Source: Chloroflexota bacterium (GTDB lineage Bacteria > Chloroflexota > Dehalococcoidia > Lucifugimonadales > Lucifugimonadaceae). Taken from it: 5,172 nt of DNA. Below, piece after piece: positions 1 to 5,172 of this stretch. How positions within the stretch are numbered: the stretch's first letter is position 1; each line of letters opens with the position of its first letter. The stretch covers positions 1 to 5,172 of the forward strand of contig JAURLM010000106.1 in NCBI GenBank assembly GCA_030831265.1, given 5' to 3'. A program made the translations under genes and the position numbers. The notes beneath the pieces were generated by a model, which searched no databases, was not told where the DNA came from, and saw nothing but the letters and a program-made list of their open reading frames with translations.

Positions 1-1
1 C

Positions 2-1069
2 GACGAAGCATGGGTGGAAACCTTCTTCATCCGGCAGGGCAATCTCATTGGCCGTGACCACTTCATCATGCAGGGCACGCGTGACAGTTCTGTTGCCGAG
101 ATCGTCGGACAGTTCGTGCAGCAGTTCTATGACTCGGCTTCGTACATTCCTCGCACAATTCTTGTGCCAGAGCCGATCGAAGACGCAGACGTACTGGAAA
201 CGTGGTTACAGCAACGGCGTGATGGCCCGGTCAGTTTTTCCACTCCGCAGCGCGGCGAAAAGAAGCGCCTTGTCGAGATGGTAAGCAAGAACGCGGCGCA
301 GGGACTGGAACAGCTAAAGATAAAGATGCTGTCCAACGAAACGCTGATGCAGCAGGCGATGTCCGAGCTCGAAGAGCAGCTCAACTTGCCTCGGACCCCA
401 CACCGAATCGAGTGCTACGACATTTCCCATATACAGGGCACCAACGTCGTCGCCAGTATGTCCGTTTTCGTGGATGGCAAGCCGAACAACGCGGACTATC
501 GGCGGTTCCGCATGAAACAGACGCAGAACAACGACGACTTCGCCTCCATGAAAGAGGTGCTCACACGCCGTTTCAAACGACTGGCCACGGCAAACGAAGC
601 CAGCGAAGGCGGTGAAGAACCTGATGCCAAATCTTTCGGCGAAACACCTGACCTGGTCTTGATTGACGGTGGCAAAGGTCAGTTGAGCGCAGCGCAAGAA
701 ACCATGTTCCAACTCGGAGTCATTGACGTGCCACTGGCGTCACTGGCCAAACGAGAAGAAGAGATATTCCTGCCAGATTCACCTGAACCAGTTGTGTTAC
801 CGCGAAACTCTCAAGCGCTTTTTCTCGTTCAACGAGCACGGGATGAGGCTCACAGGTTCGCCGTTACCTATCATCGGAACCTGCGTAGCAAGCAGTCCAC
901 ACAGTCAGCGCTTGATCTAGTTCCTGGCATTGGCCCAAAACGAAAACGTGATCTCGTGCGTAAGTTCGGTTCAGTGAAGGGGATACGAGAAGCGGCGGTG
1001 GAAGAACTGGCTTCAACGCCCGGAATGACGCAAAAGCTGGCTGACAGGATCAAGGAATACCTCGGTTAG
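2..1069 (+). CDS. uvrC: UvrABC excinuclease subunit C, C-terminal part (5' end outside window)
   Basis: UvrC makes the dual incisions around a DNA lesion recognised by UvrA and UvrB in cytoplasmic nucleotide excision repair. The open frame runs from the window edge (it reads D-E-A-W before the GTG at 14), so that GTG is an internal Val and not a start. About 355 residues are present; the GIY-YIG nuclease and UVR domain lie upstream. Counting from the GTG at 14, the RNase H-like domain shows ECYDISHIQGTNVVASMSVF (residues 133-152), LVLIDGGKGQL (214-224) and RDEAHRFA (276-283). The known catalytic Asp/Asp/His triad of the family maps to D136, D218 and H280, all present. Residues about 297-350 form the tandem helix-hairpin-helix DNA-binding tail (VPGIGPKRK and TPGMTQKLAD). 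A short acidic stretch at 194-212 is probably a variable loop. The gene looks intact and functional over the visible part. Confidence 0.97.
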   Translation, partial: DEAWVETFFIRQGNLIGRDHFIMQGTRDSSVAEIVGQFVQQFYDSASYIPRTILVPEPIEDADVLETWLQQRRDGPVSFSTPQRGEKKRLVEMVSKNAAQGLEQLKIKMLSNETLMQQAMSELEEQLNLPRTPHRIECYDISHIQGTNVVASMSVFVDGKPNNADYRRFRMKQTQNNDDFASMKEVLTRRFKRLATANEASEGGEEPDAKSFGETPDLVLIDGGKGQLSAAQETMFQLGVIDVPLASLAKREEEIFLPDSPEPVVLPRNSQALFLVQRARDEAHRFAVTYHRNLRSKQSTQSALDLVPGIGPKRKRDLVRKFGSVKGIREAAVEELASTPGMTQKLADRIKEYLG

Positions 1070-1130
1070 TGGGCCTGATCTTCGGCATTGGTCAATCAAC
1101 CTGTGCCGTGACGAATTCACTCCACTAACC
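1064..1130 (+). other. Nested inverted repeat just after uvrC (possible RNA hairpin or 3' end element)
   Basis: GGTTAGTGG at 1064-1072 is the exact reverse complement of CCACTAACC at 1122-1130, and a G-T pair (1073/1121) extends the stem to 10 pairs. Inside the 47-base loop a second hairpin can form: CGGCA (1083-1087) with TGCCG (1104-1108), continued after a wobble and a mismatch by GGT (1090-1092) with ACC (1099-1101). The outer left arm contains the uvrC stop codon. No T-run follows, so it is not a standard intrinsic terminator. It may terminate or stabilise the uvrC transcript, or be chance; function is inferred only. Confidence 0.35.
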
Positions 1131-1148
1131 AGGTGACAGGAACATGCC

Positions 1149-1172
1149 TAACCCAAAGGGTTAACTTCTAAT
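1149..1172 (+). promoter_or_regulatory. Short palindrome beside a -10-like hexamer upstream of the lipoprotein gene
   Basis: TAACCC-AAA-GGGTTA at 1149-1163 is a perfect 6-base inverted repeat with a 3-base centre. It is followed after three bases by TCTAAT (1167-1172), which matches the TATAAT -10 consensus at five of six positions. No convincing -35 hexamer is found at 16-18 bases upstream, so the palindrome would sit in the spacer, where an operator or activator site could lie. Transcription starting near 1179 would give a leader of roughly 85 bases before the ATG at 1266. This is a tentative reading of a short motif. Confidence 0.2.
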
Positions 1173-1265
1173 TGGCCGTAAGCCATTGCAGACACCGTGT
1201 CGTTGGGTCATATTGAAGCAGTTGAATGCAATGAACTATTCGAAATCACAGGCGCGGCCAAACAT

Positions 1266-1325
1266 ATGAAGAGATGCAGTTCCCTGGTACTGGCAGCTGC
1301 CCTCTTGCTTACAGCCCTGTCCTGC
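1266..1325 (+). other. Lipoprotein signal peptide and lipobox
   Basis: The segment encodes MKRCSSLVLAAALLLTALSC. It has a short positively charged start, a hydrophobic Leu/Ala core and a lipobox-like A-L-S-C, with the Cys at codon 1323-1325. The Ala at -3 and Leu at -2 are less common than the classical L-[AS]-[GA]-C but fit the broader signal peptidase II pattern. Ser-Ser-Pro-Lys-Asp follows the Cys, a flexible polar tether. The protein is therefore predicted to be exported and lipid-anchored. Confidence 0.8.
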
Positions 1326-3923
1326 TCAAGTCCAAAAGATCGCGACATCTTTAGCGCACCGTCCGTATCCCCGCTCGAAACGCTGCAAGGCGGGGGAACG
1401 ACGCCAACCGCAACTCCAGTAAACGCGCCTGCCAGCGTCACTCCCTCTCCGGCTCCCACTCTAGTCGTTCAACCCACGACATCCCCTTCCAGCATCACGA
1501 TCACACCGACGCCATTCCGCATGCCGCCGACGCCAACGCCACAGTTGCCTACACCAACGCCAACACCGGAAGCTACACCGGTGCCTGCAGATGAAACCCT
1601 CCAGCTCTACGCGGGCGGCAAGTTGCGAGAAGGATTTGGAGTCCTGTCATGGAACTCTCCTGCTCCCGACAAGAACTTCACCGGCCGCACGTATAACGAC
1701 GCTGCCACGCTTCAGAAAAACCTGTCGATCATCGGCAACAGTGGCGATTTCATGAGCATTTATGCTCCAGGTGAAATGGATCTCACAGCCTTCACACATG
1801 TCCGGTTCACAGTGCAGAGCATGAATGGTCCGGGATCATGGATCAGCGTCAACCTTGCGGTGGAACCATGGGAACCGGGTGCAAATTCAGCGCAGGTGTA
1901 CGTGCCACCCGGTCGCTGGTTCACATTCTCGGTTCCACTGGAATCGCTAGACACTTTCGCAACTACAAGAGGTGTGCGCGGCATTGGTTTCCGCGGAGAA
2001 ATCGGACCACTGGACAACAGTGAAAACTCTGTGGCATTCGGCGAAATCAGCCTGGTACGCCTTCCAGACGTAGAACCACCAGCGATCCTGTCCGTTTATG
2101 ACGCTTCGGCAAACACGATAAATGTTGAATTCTCTGAACCTGCAGCGAATGCGGAAACAGCGGTTTACGAAGTACGCTCATCCACGGATGCCGCTTTCAT
2201 AACCGGTCAGACCGCAACAGTTGAGGCAACAGTGGAGTCGGGAAGATTCGTTCAGCTTAAATCCGGTTGGACGTTCAAACCGGGCACTGAATACACACTG
2301 AGTGTCAGGAACATCCAGGACGGCGTTGGGAACACTCGATCCACGACAGAGAAGACCTTCGTTGCGAATGTTGCGAACTACATCTTTACGGTTGACGCAG
2401 ACACCGATGTAAACAACTTCAACCCCGCCATGCGCGGTGTCGCTATGAAGACCGGATCGTGGATATGGGGTGACATCGCAGATCCAGCATCACCGCGCCG
2501 CGCCGCGCTGCTCGAAGCAGCGTTGCGCATAAAACCCGGAATCATCCGGTTCGCCGGTGGCCTTTGGTCCAACAATACCGGGTGGGATCGTGCCAATCAG
2601 GCGCCCGTCGATGGTGACTGGACTTTCACAGAAGCTGGTACAGGCAAGCAGTACGACTACCTGCATGCCTACAAGCCGGCAATGATCGACAGCTACGCAG
2701 CATTCGCAGCCGAGCTTTCGGCCGAGACGATTGTCCAGGTAAATATCTGTGACAACAACCCGGCGATGTGGGCGGACCTCGTCCGTTACACCAACATCGA
2801 GCACGCATACAAGTTCAAATACTGGGAGCTTGGCGACAAAATCGATTCAAACGGATGCCTCAGTGAGTTCCCGTACGCTGACAGGTTTGCTACCTATTCG
2901 GCCGCAATGAAAGCGGTGGATCCCACGATTTACGTAATGGGACCATCACCCAGTTCACCGTCACGGAACCGCTGGCTGGATACGCTCCTTGGTCACCCAA
3001 CAGCAAAGCCGGATGCCCTGGGCTTCCAGTGGTATCAACTGATCGACTGGTCGAACAACGAATACGCGTTCGAGTACCAGGTTGGCTCCATCGACTCCTT
3101 GCTCAACTACAACACGCGCGCAGGCGCAGGCTGCTGGATCGGTTTTGCCTGCGACAGGCCAACCGTGAACCCGGTGGACACCGATCACCTCCGGTATCGC
3201 AGGGCGATCACTGCGACAATCAGTGATTACTACCTCAAAACGTTCGCTGTGGACAATCCCGGCGGCGAGACGGCGATAACCAGTTATGGCCCACATGCCT
3301 ACTCTCCGGAAAACCCGGTAAACGGCAATCATGTCGCCGCAATCTGGATGGCTGACGTGATGGCTCGCTGGGCATACAACGGCCTGGACATAATGGTCTA
3401 CAACGACCTTGAGAGCGGGACTACCGGAGAAGGCATCTCAACCGGGCTGGTGGGCATCGACGTCCAGGATGTGTTTGACGTACGAGCTACCTACCTGACC
3501 CAGTGGCTCTATGCCCAGCATTTCGGCAATGTGATGGTCCAGAGCCAGACATCAGACCCGCTCAACAATGTTGTGATCTGGGCCAGCAGGAATTCGTCTG
3601 ATCCCAGCGTCTTGAAGTTGATGCTCATCAACATGAGCGGTCAGCGAGCACAGGCACACCTGAACCTTTCCGGGTTCATTCCGACTGGTGCTGAAGCGTA
3701 CGTGATGACCAGCATTGCCCCGCGGTCCATGACCAACCCTGATTCCTTCACGGGTAACGAGACGACAATCAACGGCGTTCACATACCGGACATCACGGTC
3801 TCCAATCCCGCTGAGTTCACTCAGGTGCTGGACTCTATCGCCCCGCTTACCCTGAACACGCTGACGGGCCTTACGCCGGAACTTCCGCCATACTCAGTTG
3901 TTGCCATCACGCTTCACCGCTAG
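1266..3923 (+). CDS. Lipid-anchored multidomain protein with glycosidase-like (clan GH-A) barrel, probable active-site loss
   Basis: This is a predicted surface or periplasm-facing lipoprotein of 885 residues. The ATG at 1266 was chosen over the upstream in-frame GTG at 1197 because it places MKRC directly before the hydrophobic signal core and lipobox; no strong ribosome binding site supports either start. In order: signal peptide 1-19 with lipidated Cys20, Thr/Pro-rich linker about 46-108, beta-sandwich resembling galactose-binding/CBM domains about 111-268, Ig-like domain (VEPPAILSVYD to KTFVAN) about 269-368, (beta/alpha)8-type barrel about 371-737, and C-terminal beta domain about 757-885 ending PPYSVVAITLHR, as in GH51-type enzymes. 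Barrel landmarks are IIRFAGG (426-432), KYWELGDKIDSNG (518-530), ALGFQWYQL (584-592) and AITSYGPHAYS (670-680). Known GH51/GH39-like proteins carry GNE, HWYP and TEY at the last three; here they read GDK, QWYQ and TSY, so hydrolase activity is doubtful. Four Cys in the barrel (495, 531, 623, 629) could form two disulfides. The substrate is unknown. Confidence 0.85.
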   Translation: MKRCSSLVLAAALLLTALSCSSPKDRDIFSAPSVSPLETLQGGGTTPTATPVNAPASVTPSPAPTLVVQPTTSPSSITITPTPFRMPPTPTPQLPTPTPTPEATPVPADETLQLYAGGKLREGFGVLSWNSPAPDKNFTGRTYNDAATLQKNLSIIGNSGDFMSIYAPGEMDLTAFTHVRFTVQSMNGPGSWISVNLAVEPWEPGANSAQVYVPPGRWFTFSVPLESLDTFATTRGVRGIGFRGEIGPLDNSENSVAFGEISLVRLPDVEPPAILSVYDASANTINVEFSEPAANAETAVYEVRSSTDAAFITGQTATVEATVESGRFVQLKSGWTFKPGTEYTLSVRNIQDGVGNTRSTTEKTFVANVANYIFTVDADTDVNNFNPAMRGVAMKTGSWIWGDIADPASPRRAALLEAALRIKPGIIRFAGGLWSNNTGWDRANQAPVDGDWTFTEAGTGKQYDYLHAYKPAMIDSYAAFAAELSAETIVQVNICDNNPAMWADLVRYTNIEHAYKFKYWELGDKIDSNGCLSEFPYADRFATYSAAMKAVDPTIYVMGPSPSSPSRNRWLDTLLGHPTAKPDALGFQWYQLIDWSNNEYAFEYQVGSIDSLLNYNTRAGAGCWIGFACDRPTVNPVDTDHLRYRRAITATISDYYLKTFAVDNPGGETAITSYGPHAYSPENPVNGNHVAAIWMADVMARWAYNGLDIMVYNDLESGTTGEGISTGLVGIDVQDVFDVRATYLTQWLYAQHFGNVMVQSQTSDPLNNVVIWASRNSSDPSVLKLMLINMSGQRAQAHLNLSGFIPTGAEAYVMTSIAPRSMTNPDSFTGNETTINGVHIPDITVSNPAEFTQVLDSIAPLTLNTLTGLTPELPPYSVVAITLHR
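1401..1589 (+). repeat. Low-complexity Thr/Pro linker with degenerate ACGCC-type repeats
   Basis: The lipoprotein residues encoded here are dominated by Thr, Pro, Ser and Ala, ending in runs such as MPPTPTPQLPTPTPTPEATP. At the DNA level, imperfect units recur: CCGACGCCA at 1506-1514, CCGACGCCAACGCCACA at 1527-1543 and CACCAACGCCAACACCGG at 1552-1569. Such linkers act as extended, flexible spacers that hold the folded domains away from the membrane. The repeats are probably prone to length change between strains. Confidence 0.75.
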
Positions 3924-3938
3924 GACTACTCCTCACCA

Positions 3939-4862
3939 ATGCTGTCTGTCAGGCTGAATCGCTCCCCGCGCAACAACGGCACGGGCGCACTGGTCGAAAT
4001 TGCCGAAGTCCCGCGACCAGAGATTGTCGCTCCCACAGACGCTGTGCTTATGGTCACGACAACGGCAATCGGCCCGTGGGACATAGCTGCTGCCGCACGC
4101 GCAGGCAACGCTGTGTCAACGCCCGGAACGCAGTTTGTAGGCATAGTGGTCGAGATCGGTGAAGCTGTGACATCCGTGAACATCGACGACCTCGTCGTAG
4201 CCCGCTCGGTAGTTCCCACTGGTGACAACGGAACGTTGCAGCTCTTCGGTTCAGGCAACCTGGACGGTGGTCACGCTGAATACGTTCGAGTACCGCACGC
4301 TGACGAAACCCTCACCAGGACAACCGCAGCATCTGAAGAACGTTCCGTGTTCGCGGGTGGGGCAGCCGCACAGGGAATCGCCGCGGCCGAAGAAGCACTC
4401 AAACTGGCAGCAGACAAACCAGTGCTGGTGATCGGGTGTGACGCGGCCGGGCTGACCGCGCTGGCATGGCTGAAGCACCGGCGTGGCAAGGGAAACATCT
4501 CGCTGGTCCTGGAACCGCACGCGGCAAAACTCGCAGCAGGCAAAGCCTACGGAGCCGCTCCGGTCGAAGCAGGGGACATTGCATCCCACGCCCCGGCTAT
4601 CGTAATAATCACCGCAGGTATGGCTATTCCGGAACTCCCCGCACGAACAGCGGCCATTTCAACCGAACCCGGTTCTTCTGAACACGCTCTACCCTGGCCG
4701 ACCTTAGAGCAGGTCCGCCGCGCTGAAATGGCGATCCGACTACGCCAGGTAGACCTCACACCGCTGGTTTCGACGGTGCTGCCGCTGGACGAGGCTGCCG
4801 AGGCGTACCGCGTCGCCATAGACGCGCCGCCCGGTGCGCGCTCCGTGCTGTTGAAGCCGTAA
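3939..4862 (+). CDS. Divergent zinc-less MDR (alcohol dehydrogenase-like) oxidoreductase
   Basis: The 307-residue protein belongs to the medium-chain dehydrogenase/reductase superfamily and most resembles the formaldehyde/threonine dehydrogenase-like zinc branch. The GroES-like N-terminal half shows PTDAVLMVTTTAIGPWD (residues 32-48), PGTQFVGIVVEIGEAVTSV (62-80) and LDGGHAEYVRVPHAD (108-122); the Rossmann half shows VLVIGCDAAGLTALAWLK (162-179) and ISLVLEP (187-193). Zinc-dependent relatives have ICGSD, GHE and a CxxC-rich lobe; here these are IGPWD and GTQ, and the structural zinc lobe is missing, which explains the shorter length. The dinucleotide loop GxGxxG reads GCDAAG, losing its second glycine. 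The C-terminal pattern VDLTPLVSTVLPLDEAAEAY (271-290) is typical. The ATG lies 15 bases after the lipoprotein stop with only a weak AGGA (3922-3925), suggesting co-transcription. Cytoplasmic, substrate unknown; it may be a zinc-independent reductase or a non-catalytic paralogue. Confidence 0.8.
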   Translation: MLSVRLNRSPRNNGTGALVEIAEVPRPEIVAPTDAVLMVTTTAIGPWDIAAAARAGNAVSTPGTQFVGIVVEIGEAVTSVNIDDLVVARSVVPTGDNGTLQLFGSGNLDGGHAEYVRVPHADETLTRTTAASEERSVFAGGAAAQGIAAAEEALKLAADKPVLVIGCDAAGLTALAWLKHRRGKGNISLVLEPHAAKLAAGKAYGAAPVEAGDIASHAPAIVIITAGMAIPELPARTAAISTEPGSSEHALPWPTLEQVRRAEMAIRLRQVDLTPLVSTVLPLDEAAEAYRVAIDAPPGARSVLLKP

Positions 4863-4944
4863 TTGACGTGCGCCCTGTGCTCAGTCACCCTGTACGCGCA
4901 GACCGCAATCAGCTCTCATCCATCACAAATTCCACCGGTACAAA
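4863..4944 (+). other. Short intergenic gap between MDR and VOC genes
   Basis: This 82-base gap contains no convincing gene. A TTGACG directly after the MDR stop (4863-4868) resembles a -35 box but has no good -10 at normal spacing. TGCGC (4869-4873) and GCGCA (4896-4900) could form a weak 5-pair stem without a following T-run. No Shine-Dalgarno sequence is visible before the ATG at 4945, so the VOC gene may be read through from upstream or from an unrecognised promoter. Confidence 0.4.
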
Positions 4945-5172
4945 ATGACAAATCCTGAAAACCGCCCCGGCGTCCGCATCAAAACCATCAACCACGTCGG
5001 CCAGCCCATCACGGACAGGTACAAGTCGCTACCCATGTACCGTGACCTCATTGGCCTTGAGGTCATCCCTGCTATGGAGGATGGCAAGAGCCTTGTCTGG
5101 ACCGAGACGCAGGATCACACGATGGTTCACGTCATCGAAGGGGCGCCGATTCCCCATGTGGCGTTCGAGGTC
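4945..5172 (+). CDS. Glyoxalase/bleomycin resistance/dioxygenase (VOC) superfamily protein, N-terminal part
   Basis: The frame stays open from ATG 4945 to the window edge (76 residues), so the 3' end is missing. The start of a VOC beta-alpha-beta-beta-beta module is clear: the first strand RIKTINHVGQPITD (11-24), the helix SLPMYRDLIGLEVIP (28-42) with the family's typical FYRD-LGLEV pattern, then strands SLVWTE and TMVHVIEG and finally PHVAFEV. His17 in the first strand and His71 in HVAFEV sit where many family members hold their divalent metal ion; the remaining ligand would lie beyond the window. The superfamily includes lactoylglutathione lyases, epimerases, extradiol dioxygenases and resistance proteins, and the fragment cannot decide among them. 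It follows the MDR gene by 82 bases on the same strand. Confidence 0.85.
   Translation, partial: MTNPENRPGVRIKTINHVGQPITDRYKSLPMYRDLIGLEVIPAMEDGKSLVWTETQDHTMVHVIEGAPIPHVAFEV

Noticed and set aside
14..16. GTG as the start of a short UvrC-like protein
   Set aside because: The frame is open to the window edge and the preceding residues continue the UvrC alignment, so the gene simply begins outside the window.
314..712. Minus-strand open frame of 132 residues opposite uvrC
   Set aside because: It lies wholly opposite a well-conserved coding region and shows no recognisable domain; it is a shadow of the uvrC codon pattern.
1186..1214. Possible promoter TTGCAG, 17 bases, CATATT
   Set aside because: The spacing is ideal, but the hexamers match the consensus at only about three and four of six positions, so it is too weak to annotate.
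1235..1260. TTCGAAATC resembling a tRNA T-loop
   Set aside because: The flanking bases do not form a T stem and no acceptor or anticodon stem can be found around it.
1197..1265. Upstream GTG start extending the lipoprotein by 23 residues
   Set aside because: It would place an acidic, non-hydrophobic stretch before the signal peptide and bury the MKRC n-region; the ATG at 1266 gives a normal lipoprotein start.
4863..4896. TTGACG after the MDR stop as a -35 box
   Set aside because: No acceptable -10 hexamer lies 16-18 bases downstream; the nearest candidate is about 22 bases away and poor.

Overview
All four genes in this window lie on the plus strand: the C-terminal part of uvrC, a large lipid-anchored protein with a glycosidase-like barrel, a divergent medium-chain dehydrogenase/reductase (MDR), and the start of a glyoxalase/VOC-family gene. 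The base composition is moderately GC-rich. The lipoprotein has a lipobox followed by a long Thr-Pro linker ('TPTPTP' type). Together with the form of UvrC and the MDR/VOC neighbours, this suggests an environmental bacterium, possibly Chloroflexota (Dehalococcoidia or SAR202-like). That placement rests on style of sequence only and is weak.

Layout. Positions 2-1069 hold the RNase H-like nuclease domain and the tandem helix-hairpin-helix tail of UvrC; the N-terminal half lies upstream of the window. Positions 1070-1265 are non-coding and contain a nested inverted repeat that starts at the uvrC stop, then a short perfect palindrome beside a -10-like hexamer. Positions 1266-3923 encode an 885-residue lipoprotein made of a signal peptide, a Thr/Pro linker, a carbohydrate-binding-like beta-sandwich, an Ig-like domain, a clan GH-A-like (beta/alpha)8 barrel and a C-terminal beta domain. 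The MDR gene (3939-4862) starts 15 bases later and may be co-transcribed. An 82-base gap precedes the VOC gene (4945 to the window edge).

Main point of interest. The barrel keeps the framework motifs of GH51/GH39-like glycosidases, but the residues expected to do the chemistry look replaced: 'GNE' reads GDK, the His of the 'HWYP'-type motif reads Gln, and the 'TEY' nucleophile motif reads TSY. The reading frame is intact over 2.6 kb, so this looks like a conserved non-catalytic sugar-binding protein, or an enzyme with a shifted mechanism, rather than a decaying gene. The adjacent MDR protein has also lost the zinc ligands of its family and one glycine of its nucleotide-binding loop. No functional link between uvrC and the downstream genes is apparent; the MDR and VOC genes could belong to small-molecule metabolism.
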